From Bryobacterales bacterium (GTDB lineage: Bacteria > Acidobacteriota > Terriglobia > Bryobacterales > Bryobacteraceae), in assembly GCA_003166865.1 (NCBI GenBank), contig PMUP01000079.1:1-42333 (forward strand): DNA of 42,333 bases. Direction: 5' to 3'. Below the pieces are notes generated by a model that did no database searches, was not told the origin of the DNA, and saw nothing but the letters and a program-made list of their open reading frames with translations. Position numbers and translations under genes: made by a program. Below, piece after piece: positions 22,496 through 31,608 of this stretch. The stretch's first letter is position 1; each line of letters opens with the position of its first letter.

Positions 22496-23614
22496 CTAGT
22501 CGCGCCAAACCTCGCGCGCAGTTTCCACTACCAGCCGCAGCTTTTGGAACTGCTGGTCCACGGTGAGCGCGTTGCCTTCGCTGGTGGAAGAAAATCCGCA
22601 CTGCGGGCTCAGGCAAATCTGATCCAGCGGCACGTATTTGGCGGCTTCATCGATGCGGCGCTTCACATCGTCCTTCTTCTCCAACTCGCCCCGTTTCGAC
22701 GTCAGCAACCCGAGTACAACCTTCTTGCCTTTGGGAACGAAACGCAGCGGCGCGAAAGTTCCCGAACGTGCATCGTCGAACTCCAGGAAGTAGCCATCCA
22801 CTCTGAGCTCGCCGAACAGCGCTTCGGCCACGTGATCGTAACCGCCGGAAGCGGCCCATGACGACCGGAAATTACCCCGGCACAAATGCGTGCAAATGGA
22901 CAGGCCGGCGGGCTTGTTCGCGACCGCTTCGTTGATGGTTCGAATGTGCCGGATGTGAGCGTGCTCCCCGTCTTCGCCCATCTTGTTCACTACCTCGCGC
23001 TGCGCCGGATCGTTCAAATAGGCCAGGCTGATGTCGTCGAGCTGCAAATAGGTGCAGCCCAGCTTGGCCAACTCGGCGATCTGGCGAGCGTAGACCTGCG
23101 CCAGATCGTGCCAGAACTCCTCGACGTCGGGATAAATCGCGGGATCGATCGCAGCCCGGCCGCTGCGATAGTGCATCATGCTGGGGGACGGTATCGTCAG
23201 CTTGGGCGTGGCGTGCGCCACGGATTTTAGAAACGCGAAGTCTTGGCCAAAGATGCATTTGTCGAGCCTGAGCTTGCTTTGTATCTGCAACGACGCGGGC
23301 GTGAACTCGATGACTCCTTGTTCGTTGCGGAACTGCGCCTTCTGGTTGCCCTGAACTTTAGCGGTTCCGCCCACCTGGTATAGAAAGTCCATGTGCCAGG
23401 AAGCGCGGCGGAACTCGCCGTCGGTGATTCCTTCGAGCCCCAGATCCTCCTGCTGCTTGACGACTTCGCGGATTGCTTGATCCTCGATGCGGCGAAGATC
23501 GGCCTGGCTGATGCGGCCATTTTTTTCGTCTTCGCGGGCTTGCAGCAATTCCGGCGGACGGAGCAGGCTGCCAACATGGTCGGCGCGAAAGGGTGGAGTT
23601 TTGGTTTGAACCAT
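22496..23614 (-). CDS. MetE C-terminal-like cobalamin-independent methyltransferase
   Basis: 372-residue protein of the short methionine-synthase family (YxjG/YxjH-like), corresponding to the catalytic C-terminal barrel of MetE without the N-terminal half. Seen: FRADHVGSLLRPPEL, GLEGITDGEFRRASWH, and the zinc-site blocks ICTHLCRGN and LSPQCGFSST, with the acidic region LEFDDA between them. The usual substrate is homocysteine with a methyl donor other than, or as well as, methyl-tetrahydrofolate polyglutamate; this is inferred from relatives. The ATG at 23614 gives the family start. The longer frame to 23722 overlaps the PilZ gene end. The gene lies 44 bases after the PilZ gene on the same strand. 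Confidence 0.87.
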   Translation of the reverse strand: MVQTKTPPFRADHVGSLLRPPELLQAREDEKNGRISQADLRRIEDQAIREVVKQQEDLGLEGITDGEFRRASWHMDFLYQVGGTAKVQGNQKAQFRNEQGVIEFTPASLQIQSKLRLDKCIFGQDFAFLKSVAHATPKLTIPSPSMMHYRSGRAAIDPAIYPDVEEFWHDLAQVYARQIAELAKLGCTYLQLDDISLAYLNDPAQREVVNKMGEDGEHAHIRHIRTINEAVANKPAGLSICTHLCRGNFRSSWAASGGYDHVAEALFGELRVDGYFLEFDDARSGTFAPLRFVPKGKKVVLGLLTSKRGELEKKDDVKRRIDEAAKYVPLDQICLSPQCGFSSTSEGNALTVDQQFQKLRLVVETAREVWRD

Positions 23615-23658
23615 CGAATCCAGCTTACGCAAAACTGCCGCAGGGCGCTGGCGCGCCG

Positions 23659-24000
23659 TTAGGGTTTCCGGGCGCGGAAGTGATAGCGTTCCAGTCGCAC
23701 CGCGAATCCAGCCGGCTGGCATCGAGTCACGCGGCAGATCGCAATCAATTGCAGCGGGGTCTTGCCGTGCAACAGAGAGGGCCAGTCCAGAGACACCTCC
23801 AGGCGGCGGCCGACGTGGACGATTTGCTGTTGGGACGCGATCAGCAACCCACCACTGCTCACATTCAGGGTGCGGCCAATTCCAACTGGCGCCGGTCCGT
23901 TTTTGAGAGCACGATATCGGACATTCAGCTCCATCCGGTAGCGGGCTTTGAATCGCCGATCCGGTGCAAGATCTTCATAGGCTAGCTGATTTGCTGGCAT
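23659..24000 (-). CDS. PilZ-domain protein (c-di-GMP binding)
   Basis: 113-residue single PilZ domain. The c-di-GMP-binding signature is present: RRFKAR (R-x3-R) near residue 16 and NVSSGG (N-x-S-x2-G) about 32 residues later, followed by strands LEVSLDWPSLL and RVTRCQPAGFAVRLERY. No signal or membrane helix; a cytoplasmic receptor or adaptor. The ATG at 24000 is the start of the recognisable domain, but no good ribosome-binding site precedes it; a TTG at 24075 would add 25 residues. The target process (motility, polysaccharide) cannot be inferred from the neighbours. Confidence 0.82.
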   Translation of the reverse strand: MPANQLAYEDLAPDRRFKARYRMELNVRYRALKNGPAPVGIGRTLNVSSGGLLIASQQQIVHVGRRLEVSLDWPSLLHGKTPLQLIAICRVTRCQPAGFAVRLERYHFRARKP

Positions 24001-24143
24001 GCCGCTACGAGAATGGCACGCGCTTGTTAGTCTCTGATGGCACGCGTGTGACGATTGCGTGACAGCCAGAGACAAGTGGTGTCATCCACCTGTAGCAACC
24101 GCTCGGCTCCAAATCGCGGGGGCGTCCCCGCGGAGGTATTGGC

Positions 24144-26319
24144 GTGCGCATAATGGTTGTAGGGTTAATGCACCCCACGCACTCGATACTCATGTGCACC
24201 CTGTTGTGGAACTGTCACGTGAGCGTCCCAACCTATCACAACGACCTGGCGCGAACCGGACAGAATCTCAATGAGACGCTGCTAACTCCGGCGAGCGTCA
24301 GTTCCGGCCAATTCGGGCGGCTGTTCACCTATGCGGTGGACGGCCAGGTGTACGCCCAGCCTCTGTACATGCCAGGTGTCGCCATCCCCGGCCAGGGAAT
24401 CCACAACGTTATCTTTGTGGTTACCGAGCATGACAGCGTGTACGCGTTCGATGCCGACAATTATCTGGCAGCTCCGCTGTGGCACGTCAGCTTCATCAAT
24501 CCCGCGCAGGGCGTGAGGGCAGCGTCGGCGGCCGACTTGGGATGCGCTGGCGATCACGCCTGAAGTCGGAATCACCGGAACGCCCGTGATCGATCCAGCC
24601 ACCGGCACGTTGTATGTGGTCGCGATGACGGAACCATCCAGCGACAACTTCGAGCATCAGCTTCACGCGCTGGATATCACCACCGGCGCCGAACGGCCCG
24701 GCAGTCCGGTGGAAATCCAAGCTTCAGTCCCCGGGCTAGGCGACGGCAACACCACGGTTCAATTCGAGCCCTGGCTGTATAAGGAACGAGCGGGCCTGCT
24801 GTTGCTGAATGGCGTGGTGTACACGTCATGGGCATCGCATTGCGATAACGGAAATTACCACGGGTGGATTATCGGATACAACGAGAACACGCTCCAGCAA
24901 GTGGCCGTCTACACGGACACGCCGAACTGGTACGCCGGGGCGTTCTGGCAAGGCGGGGCGGCGCCGGCGGCGGACGCCAACGGCAACATCTACGTTGTGG
25001 CGGCTAACGGCACGTTCGACGCGAACACTGGCGGCTCGGATTTGGGCGAAAGCATCCTGAAGCTCTCGACCGGGAACGGTCTTTCCGTGGCGGACTACTT
25101 CACGCCCTACAACTCCGACGAGCTGAGCGAACAAGATATTGACCTGGGCTCCAGCGGCGCACTGCTGTTGCCGAGCGGGGCCGGAAGCTCGGCCCACCCT
25201 AACTTACTGGTGAGCGGAAGCAAGGCCGGCTCGGTCTATTTAGTGGATCGCGATAACTTGGGCCATTTCCAGGCGGAAGGAAACAGCCAGATTGTTCAAT
25301 CGCTGGTAGGCGCGGTGGGTCCGCTTTACGGAATACCGGTGTACTTCAACAACACCGTGTATTTTTCGGCGGCGCAGGACCAAGTGAAGGCTTTTTCGCT
25401 TCAGAATGGACTGCTGTCCGTTGTTCCCGTTTCGGCAAGCAGCGCGACGTTTGTGGGGGATGGGTCCGTGCCCAGCATCTCGGCCAACGGCGCCGCCAAC
25501 GGAATCCTCTGGACCATTGACCCCACGGCGCAGTTGCACGCCTTCGATGCAGCCGACCTCAGCAATCAGCTGTACCAAGCGAGCGTGGGTTCGTTCGTCA
25601 AGTTCTCAACGCCGACCATCGCCAACGGCAAGGTGTACGTGGGCACGCTCAACAGCCTGGACGTGTTTGGCCTGCAAGACGAGGCCTCTGGTAACATCGC
25701 GTCGGTGGTGAGTGCGGGCGGATTCCAGCCGGGACCGGTGGCGCCCGGTTCCATTGTTTCTTTGTTCGGCTCTCACCTGGCGAAGCGCGCCACACTTGCA
25801 TCGGCGCCTTGGCCGAAGATTCTGTGGGGTTTCTCCGTCTTCGTCAATGGAGTGGCCGCGCCGCTCGCCTACGTGAGTCCCACTCAGATCAACGCGCAGA
25901 TCCCTTACGAGACTGCAGCGGGGCAAGCCACGCTGAACGTGGTGGCCGGCGACCATGTTCTCGCGCCGATCGCGTTAACTGTACAGCCAATCGCGCCTAG
26001 CTTGTTTGTCGATGCACAGAACCACGTGATAGCGCAAAATCAAAACGGCACCGCCAACGGAGCGAATCATCCGGCGGCGGCGGGAACTCTGCTGACCGCG
26101 TATCTGACTGGACAGGGGATAAATCCCGAGACTCCAATCACGGCCACGCTCGGAGGGCAAAATGTGGAAGTGGTCAGTGCCCTGACGGCCCCCACTATGG
26201 TGGGCGTGCTCGAAGTCATCATTGAAATCCCACCATTCAAGCCAGGCGACTACTTTCTGACGGTCGACATTGGTGGCGTCGTCAGTAATGCCGGCGTGGT
26301 CACGGTCGGTGTAAATTGA
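24144..26319 (+). pseudogene. Frameshifted beta-propeller protein with Solibacter-type C-terminal domain (TIGR03437)
   Basis: One gene split by a frame change. Part 1 starts with GTG at 24144 (GGAGG seven bases upstream) and carries a secreted PQQ-like propeller opening (YHNDLARTGQNLNETLL, VDGQVYAQPLYMPGV, VTEHDSVYAFDADN) until a stop at 24561-24563. Part 2 continues in the next frame: around 24540-24565 PEVGITGTPVIDPATGTLYVVAMT follows on, exactly the continuation expected of the family. The propeller repeats run to about 25690; then comes the roughly 205-residue module SVVSAGGFQPGPVAPGS, VNGVAAPLAYVSPTQINAQIPYE, ending at 26319, characteristic of Bryobacterales secreted proteins. A net +1 change restores a single frame. 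It could be a real pseudogene or a sequencing or assembly error. Function of the family unknown. Confidence 0.85.
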
Positions 26320-26323
26320 GACG

Positions 26324-27130
26324 GTGACCAAGCCTGTCATCGCCAGACCAATCATTGCGCTCACCACCGACTTCGGTCTTTCGGACCACTTTGTCGGGGT
26401 GATGAAGGGCGTAATCCTCGGCATCCAGCCCGCCGCTCAGTTGATCGACATCAGCCATGGCGTGCAGCCCTACGACATCGCCGATGGCGCGTTCACCATC
26501 GCGCAAGCGTACCGTTACTTTCCGAAGAAGACGATTCATGTCGTGGTGGTGGATCCAGGCGTGGGATCGGCGCGGCGGCCGCTGCTGGCCGAAATGGCAG
26601 GCCAGTACTTCGTCGCTCCGGATAACGGGGTGCTTTCCATGATCTTGGCTCGGGAGCCGACCGCGCGAGTTCGGCACATTACCAACGAACGGTATTTTCT
26701 GCATCCCGTGAGCCGAACATTTCATGGCCGCGATGTCTTTTCCCCCGTGGCGGCGCACCTGGCTGCCGGAGTGACGCCCGCGCAATTTGGAACGCGCATT
26801 GAAGATCACATCCGCGCGACCTTCGATGAACCCACGCTTACAGGCAAGCACACGTGGACCGGCGCAATCCTCAAGGCCGATCATTTTGGGAACTTGGCTA
26901 CGAACTTTCACGTGGATCAATTTCCCTCCGTCCGGACGCATGCGTTCGCTCTGAAGGTGGGACTTCAGAGCGTCACTCGCCTGGCGCTCACTTTCTCGGA
27001 ATGCGCCGCTGGCGAGTTGTTTGTCGTGGTGGGAAGCTCGGGATATATCGAGGTCGCCGCCAGTGAAGGCTCGGCCGCGCAGGCGCTGGGCTGCGGACCC
27101 GGGTCGCCGGTCGAGCTAACTATTTATTAG
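26324..27130 (+). CDS. SAM hydroxide adenosyltransferase (DUF62 family)
   Basis: 268-residue member of the DUF62/S-adenosyl-L-methionine hydrolase family, related to fluorinase and chlorinase, which in most bacteria uses water to split SAM to adenosine and methionine. Seen: IALTTDFGLSDHFVGVMKG, DISHGVQPYDI, VVDPGVGSARRPL, VAPDNGVLS and TFHGRDVFSPVAAHLA, plus the C-terminal barrel domain (ILKADHFGNLATNF, VVGSSGYIEVAAS). The Asp, Arg and His of the hydroxide triad appear to be supplied by TDFG, DPGVGS-x-R and FHGRD, so hydrolysis rather than halogenation is expected. Start is GTG at 26324, five bases after the broken propeller gene; no strong ribosome-binding site is seen. Confidence 0.9.
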   Translation: MTKPVIARPIIALTTDFGLSDHFVGVMKGVILGIQPAAQLIDISHGVQPYDIADGAFTIAQAYRYFPKKTIHVVVVDPGVGSARRPLLAEMAGQYFVAPDNGVLSMILAREPTARVRHITNERYFLHPVSRTFHGRDVFSPVAAHLAAGVTPAQFGTRIEDHIRATFDEPTLTGKHTWTGAILKADHFGNLATNFHVDQFPSVRTHAFALKVGLQSVTRLALTFSECAAGELFVVVGSSGYIEVAASEGSAAQALGCGPGSPVELTIY

Positions 27131-27218
27131 GCCCGCACCCGCGCTACACTGGGAAAACCGCTTCACTGGATCGCCTCGCCAGTCCACACGTGTTTTCGAG
27201 TTGTCTTGAGGAATATTT

Positions 27219-28637
27219 ATGAGTGACAGCAGCAGCGCAATCCAGGTTCGCACTCCGGGCATCTGGTCCTCGCTACGCGAAGCTGTGATGGGCACCAGCC
27301 AGGATTTCACTGAAGGCAGCATGGCCCGCGCCATCATCCTGCTGGCCGTTCCGATGGTGCTCGAAATGAGCATGGAGTCGCTGTTCGGAGTGGTGGATGT
27401 GTTTTGGGTTTCGCGCCTCGGCGCCGACGCCGTGGCCACCGTCGGGCTGACCGAAACTTCGCTCACGCTGATCTTCGTTATCGCACTTGGGCTCAGCATG
27501 GGCGCGACGGCGCTGGTGGCGCGGCGGATCGGTGAGAAGGACGAGCAGTCCGCCGGTCTGGTTGCCGTGCAAGCCATCATCGTTGGGCTGGTGGTGTCAG
27601 CGGCCACCGCCATCTTCGGGTACTTCTTCGCGCCGAACCTGCTGCATATTATGGGCGGCTCGGACAGCGTGGTCAAGCTCGGATCCGGATACACCCGCAT
27701 GATCCTGAGCGGCAGCACGACCATTTTTCTGCTGTTCCTGATCAATGCCGTGTTTCGCGGCGCCGGTGATGCCGCCATCGCGATGCGCGTGCTGTGGATC
27801 GCGAATCTGGTGAACATTTGCCTGAATCCGTGTTTGATCTTCGGGCTGGGTCCGTTTCCGCGTCTGGGCGTGACGGGCTCGGCCGTCGGCACAACCATCG
27901 GGCGCGGCGTGGGCGTTCTATTGCAACTGTGGGTGCTGACCTCGGGCCGCGGGCGGCTCGCCGTCCACGCTTCGCAACTGCGAGCGGACTTCCTGATCAT
28001 GTGGCGCCTCATCCGGCTGTCTTTGAACGCAATGCTCCAGTACTTGGTGCAAATGGCCAGTTGGATCGGCATGGTGCGAATCATCGCGAGCTTCGGAAGC
28101 GAGGCAACCGCCGCTTACACGGTGGCGATCAAGGTGATCATCTTCGCAATCCTGCCCTCGTGGGGCATGAGTAACGCGGCCGCCACGCTGGTGGGCCAAA
28201 ATCTGGGGGCCGGCAAGCCTTCCCGCGCCGAGAGTTCGGTCTGGCGCACTGGATTGTACAACATGCTGTTCCTGGGCCTGATCGGCCTGCTGTTTATTGT
28301 GTTCGCTCGGCCGATCGTCGGGCTTTTCACCAGCGATCCAGAGGTCACGCGTCTGGCCGTCAGCGCGCTGCGGCTGTTCAGTTGCGGAAATATTTCATAC
28401 TCGTATGGCATGGTGATCACCGCGGCTTTCAATGGCGCGGGCGACACCGCTACGCCCACCATACTCAACCTGGTATGTTTCTGGCTGTGCCAGATTCCGC
28501 TGGCTTGGGCGCTCGCGTTCCATACCGGACTCGGGCCCAATGGCGTGTACGTGGCTGTGGTGGTTTCCGATTCACTGCTTGCTGCGCTTGGAATCCTACT
28601 GTTCCGCCGGGGAACATGGAAGCAGGTCGAAGTCTAG
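27219..28637 (+). CDS. MATE family efflux transporter
   Basis: 472-residue multidrug and toxin extrusion (MATE, NorM/DinF-like) transporter with about 12 transmembrane helices in two homologous halves. Seen: AIILLAVPMVLEMSMESLFGVVDVFWVSRLGADAVATVGL in the first half and the equivalent block LPSWGMSNAAATLVGQNLGAGKP in the second. It exchanges Na+ or H+ for cationic or other compounds. GAGG at 27207 sits eight bases before the ATG. The stop is immediately followed by the DUF202 gene start (28638), giving an operon of MATE, DUF202 and DUF302. Substrate unknown. Confidence 0.92.
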   Translation: MSDSSSAIQVRTPGIWSSLREAVMGTSQDFTEGSMARAIILLAVPMVLEMSMESLFGVVDVFWVSRLGADAVATVGLTETSLTLIFVIALGLSMGATALVARRIGEKDEQSAGLVAVQAIIVGLVVSAATAIFGYFFAPNLLHIMGGSDSVVKLGSGYTRMILSGSTTIFLLFLINAVFRGAGDAAIAMRVLWIANLVNICLNPCLIFGLGPFPRLGVTGSAVGTTIGRGVGVLLQLWVLTSGRGRLAVHASQLRADFLIMWRLIRLSLNAMLQYLVQMASWIGMVRIIASFGSEATAAYTVAIKVIIFAILPSWGMSNAAATLVGQNLGAGKPSRAESSVWRTGLYNMLFLGLIGLLFIVFARPIVGLFTSDPEVTRLAVSALRLFSCGNISYSYGMVITAAFNGAGDTATPTILNLVCFWLCQIPLAWALAFHTGLGPNGVYVAVVVSDSLLAALGILLFRRGTWKQVEV

Positions 28638-29021
28638 ATGCCCGCCGATCCCAGAACCTATCTCGCGGAAGAACGCACATTTCTAGCTTGGATTCGGACA
28701 GGCATCGCGCTGATGGGTTTTGGATTCGTGGTCGCGCGCTTCGGCCTGTTCCTGCGCGAACTGGCATCGCTAAGAACGCTTCCGCAATTTGAAACATCAG
28801 CGCTATCGGTGCCGCTGGGGACGGCGCTGCTGGTGGCCGGAGTGGCGGTGAATATCCTGGCGTCCGTGCGTCACGTACGTATCGTCCGCGCACTGAATAC
28901 GGGCGCGCCGATTACCGGAAAGCCTTCCAGGATGGCCATTGTCGTCGCACTCGTGCTGGCGGCTGCGGGTTTGGCGATGGCGGTGTATTTGACCAGGGAG
29001 TTGGCAGGAGGTTCTCAGTGA
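28638..29021 (+). CDS. DUF202 (YidH-like) membrane protein
   Basis: 127-residue inner-membrane protein of the YidH/DUF202 family with three helices: FLAWIRTGIALMGFGFVVARF (about 15-35), LSVPLGTALLVAGVAVNILA (55-75) and AIVVALVLAAAGLAMAVYL (99-117). The conserved N-terminal TYLAEERTFLAWIRT motif is present. The ATG follows the MATE stop with no gap, and its own stop overlaps the next start (GTGA). Function of the family unknown. Confidence 0.88.
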   Translation: MPADPRTYLAEERTFLAWIRTGIALMGFGFVVARFGLFLRELASLRTLPQFETSALSVPLGTALLVAGVAVNILASVRHVRIVRALNTGAPITGKPSRMAIVVALVLAAAGLAMAVYLTRELAGGSQ

Positions 29022-29407
29022 ATTCTGGCGAGGGAATCATCAGCAAGCCGAGCAAATATTCAGTGTCCGAAACACTGCATCGCCTGGAGACAATTCTGAC
29101 AGCGAGGGGCATCAAAGTTTTCGCGCTTATCGATCACAGCGGCGAAGCCGAAAGAGCCGGATTGAAAATGCCGCCCACGCAGTTGCTCATTTTTGGCAAT
29201 CCCAAGGGCGGCACGCCCGTGATGCTCGCCGCTCCCACCTCGGCCATCGATCTGCCTTTGAAAGCACTGGCATGGCAGGACGCCGACGGCCAAGTCTGGC
29301 TCAGCTACAACGATCCGGCGTACATCCAGCGCCGCTATGGCCTGAGCGCGGACGATATCAAACCTATCGCGAGCATGGGCGGCGTGATCGAGCAGGCGCT
29401 GGTTTGA
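29018..29407 (+). CDS. DUF302 family protein
   Basis: 129-residue DUF302-fold protein, cytoplasmic, unknown function. Family blocks: SKYSVSETLHRLETILTARGIKVFALIDHSGEA, LKMPPTQLLIFGNPKGGTPVM and LPLKALAWQDADGQVWLSYNDP. The GTG start overlaps the DUF202 stop by four bases, so it is translated by coupling. It faces the amidohydrolase gene with no bases between the two stop codons (29407 and 29408). Confidence 0.9.
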   Translation: MNSGEGIISKPSKYSVSETLHRLETILTARGIKVFALIDHSGEAERAGLKMPPTQLLIFGNPKGGTPVMLAAPTSAIDLPLKALAWQDADGQVWLSYNDPAYIQRRYGLSADDIKPIASMGGVIEQALV

Positions 29408-30679
29408 CTAATTGAGAAGATCCAGCAGCGCGATCGTTTCCGCTTGGACCGCGCCTTTGAGCGTCGCTTCCATGACTGGCGCCCACTGGGGCGAATGCGG
29501 AGCGGGGACCGGGATCCCGGTTCTTCGAGACTCGGCCAGCTTTTCAGGATCTACCGCACCGATATGCAGCAGCACGGCTTTGACTCCGGCGCGGCCATAC
29601 TCGCAAAAATCTTCGGATGTCATTTTGGCCGGCATCTCGACCACGCTGCCGGTCCCCATGCCTTTTTCCAGCGCGGCGGCGAGACGATTGGTGAGGTCCG
29701 GATCGTTGTAAACAGCCTCGTCGCCCGGCATGCCGGGTGTGGGTTCGATGAGAGGTTCGCGCGGCGCGCCGGCTGCTGCGGCTTCTCCCTTGGCGATGCG
29801 CGCGATGGCTTCGAGCACGTGTTTGCGCACCTGCGGGTCGAAGGTGCGGACCGACAACAGAAGTTGCACCTGGTCGGGAATGATGTTGTTCTTAGTTCCT
29901 CCATGGATCGCGCCGACGGTGATTACAGCGGGGCTCCGCGGATCGATTTCGCGCGACACAATCGTCTGCCACGCAAGGATGGTTCGGGCAGCGATCACGA
30001 CCGGATCCACGGTATTCTGCGGCATCGCACCGTGGCCTCCCCGGCCGAAGATGGTGACCGTGGGGAAGTCGGCAGCGGCCCGGAAGTAGCCCGCGTGATA
30101 GCCAATCTGTCCGGCGGGCAGCGAGTCATCATCGTGCAGCGCGATGGCGAAGCCGGGTTTGGGGAAACGAACGAAGAGCCCGTCCTTCAGCATTGCGGAC
30201 GCGCCCTCGCCAGCCTCTTCGGCGGGCTGGCCGATCAGCATCAAGGTGCCATGCCAACGCTCGCGATGTTCGGACATCCATTGTGCGGTGCCGGTCCAGG
30301 CGGCCATGTGAATATCGTGCCCGCAAGCGTGCATCACGCCCGCTTTCTTGCTGGAGAATGGCAGACCAGTTTGCTCGGTCACAGGCAGGGCATCGAGTTC
30401 GGTGCGCAGCATGACAACGGGTCCCGCTCCATTCTTGAGCAGGCCGACCACGCCGGTGCCACCGACACCGGTGGTGACTTCATACCCGAGAGTGTTTAGG
30501 CGGTCCGCAAGGTTCGCGGCGGTTCGTTTTTCTTCAAACGCAAGCTCCGGGTTGCTGTGCAGATCGATATAGAGCGCTTCGATGCCGGGGTAGAGACGGT
30601 CTATGTCGGATGCCGATGGACCCGGTGATGCCGCGCGGCAGGCCAGCACCGCGATGAGGAATAAACATGCTAGGCGCAT
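29408..30679 (-). CDS. Exported M20D-family amidohydrolase
   Basis: 423-residue M20D metallopeptidase-like amidohydrolase (hippurate/N-acyl-amino-acid hydrolase type). A Sec signal (MRLACLFLIAVLACRAAS) is followed by the catalytic domain. Metal ligands: HACGHDIHM (Cys and His), PAEEAGEGA (two Glu), the lid-region histidine in ALHDDDSLP (usually ALHV), and a final HSPQWAP near the C-terminus (usually H-S-x-x-F). The dimerisation domain sits between (VTIFGRGGHGAMPQNTVDP). The likely substrate is an N-acyl or conjugated amino acid, or an indole-acetyl conjugate, processed outside the cytoplasm. No gap to the convergent DUF302 gene. Confidence 0.9.
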   Translation of the reverse strand: MRLACLFLIAVLACRAASPGPSASDIDRLYPGIEALYIDLHSNPELAFEEKRTAANLADRLNTLGYEVTTGVGGTGVVGLLKNGAGPVVMLRTELDALPVTEQTGLPFSSKKAGVMHACGHDIHMAAWTGTAQWMSEHRERWHGTLMLIGQPAEEAGEGASAMLKDGLFVRFPKPGFAIALHDDDSLPAGQIGYHAGYFRAAADFPTVTIFGRGGHGAMPQNTVDPVVIAARTILAWQTIVSREIDPRSPAVITVGAIHGGTKNNIIPDQVQLLLSVRTFDPQVRKHVLEAIARIAKGEAAAAGAPREPLIEPTPGMPGDEAVYNDPDLTNRLAAALEKGMGTGSVVEMPAKMTSEDFCEYGRAGVKAVLLHIGAVDPEKLAESRRTGIPVPAPHSPQWAPVMEATLKGAVQAETIALLDLLN

Positions 30680-30720
30680 TTACTTGTAGGTTAGATCAAT
30701 TACTTGGTCACTTGTCATGA

Positions 30721-31608
30721 CTACTTTCCGATGTCCCGGTGCGTTTCCTTCACCTTGAATCCGGCCTGCGCGAGGCGTTTGCGGATTGCACTGGCGATCA
30801 TCACAGAGCGGTGATGTCCGCCGGTGCAGCCAAACGCGATGGTGAGATAGCTTTTGCCTTCGCGAACATAGTGCGGGATCAGATAAATCAGCAGGTCCGA
30901 GATGCGATCGATGAACTCGATGGTCTGCGGAAAAGAGCGGATATAGCGCACCACACCGGGGTTTCGGCCGGTCAGATTCTTGAACCGCGGAATGTAGTTG
31001 GGATTCGGCAAAAAGCGGACGTCGAAAACCAGGTCGCTGTCGGCCGGAACGCCATGCCGGTAGCCAAAGCTGGTGATGTCGATCCGGATGCTGGATTCGT
31101 TGCGGCTGCCGCTGAATTTTTCCCCGATCACTTCGCGCAGCTCGTGGACGTTGAACTTCGAGGTATCGATGATGTGATCCGCTTCGCTGCGAATCGGCGC
31201 CAGCAGCTTGCGTTCCATCCGCAGGCTTTTTTGCACCGACGCCTGCGTGCCCAGGGGATGAGGGCGCCGTGTTTCACTGAACCGGCGCGCGAGGGTGGCA
31301 TCGTCGGCTTCGAGAAACACCAGCGTGGCCGGAGTTTGCCGCCGCAGCCGCTGAAAAAGCGCCGGGAATTGCGCGAGCAGCTCACCCTCACGAATGTCGA
31401 TCACCAGCGCAGCGCGCCGGACGTGCGCTGAACCCTTGGCCAAATCCGCAAACTTGGGGATCAGCTCGATGGGCATATTGTCCACCGCGTAGTAACCGAG
31501 ATCCTCGAAAGCTTTCAGAACCGTGGCCTTGCCCGAGCCGCTTAATCCGGTGATGACCACCAGCTCGGCGCCCTGCGAATCCGATTGCCCCGCGACGTGT
31601 TTAGCCAC
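30721..31608 (-). CDS. rapZ: RNase adapter protein RapZ / nucleotide-binding YvcJ
   Basis: 295-residue RapZ/YvcJ protein: an N-terminal kinase-like domain with Walker A GLSGSGKA (21-28) and a Walker B-type VIDIRE, and the C-terminal domain with IDITSFGYRHGVP, VFDVRFLPNPNY and FGCTGGHHRSVM, the phosphate-like pocket that in E. coli binds GlmZ/GlmY RNA or UDP-GlcNAc. In proteobacteria it guides RNase E; in other phyla it binds GTP and UDP-GlcNAc, so the exact role here is open. It begins with GTG at 31608, overlapping the last base of the hpf stop. Third gene of rpoN-hpf-rapZ. Confidence 0.93.
   Translation of the reverse strand: MAKHVAGQSDSQGAELVVITGLSGSGKATVLKAFEDLGYYAVDNMPIELIPKFADLAKGSAHVRRAALVIDIREGELLAQFPALFQRLRRQTPATLVFLEADDATLARRFSETRRPHPLGTQASVQKSLRMERKLLAPIRSEADHIIDTSKFNVHELREVIGEKFSGSRNESSIRIDITSFGYRHGVPADSDLVFDVRFLPNPNYIPRFKNLTGRNPGVVRYIRSFPQTIEFIDRISDLLIYLIPHYVREGKSYLTIAFGCTGGHHRSVMIASAIRKRLAQAGFKVKETHRDIGK

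Noticed and set aside
24012-24050. Two ATGGCACGCG repeats resembling a sigma-54 -24 element
   Set aside because: No TTGC at the required distance in either copy; the spacing between GG and GC is wrong.
22496-24143. Possible riboswitch ahead of the MetE-like gene
   Set aside because: The preceding PilZ gene ends only 44 bases upstream, too short for a SAM or cobalamin riboswitch, and no conserved core was recognised.
27116-28084. 322-codon minus-strand open frame, Ser/Thr/Ala-rich
   Set aside because: Antisense to the MATE transporter; biased composition typical of antisense to membrane proteins.
29444-30499. 351-codon plus-strand open frame
   Set aside because: Antisense to the M20D amidohydrolase gene.
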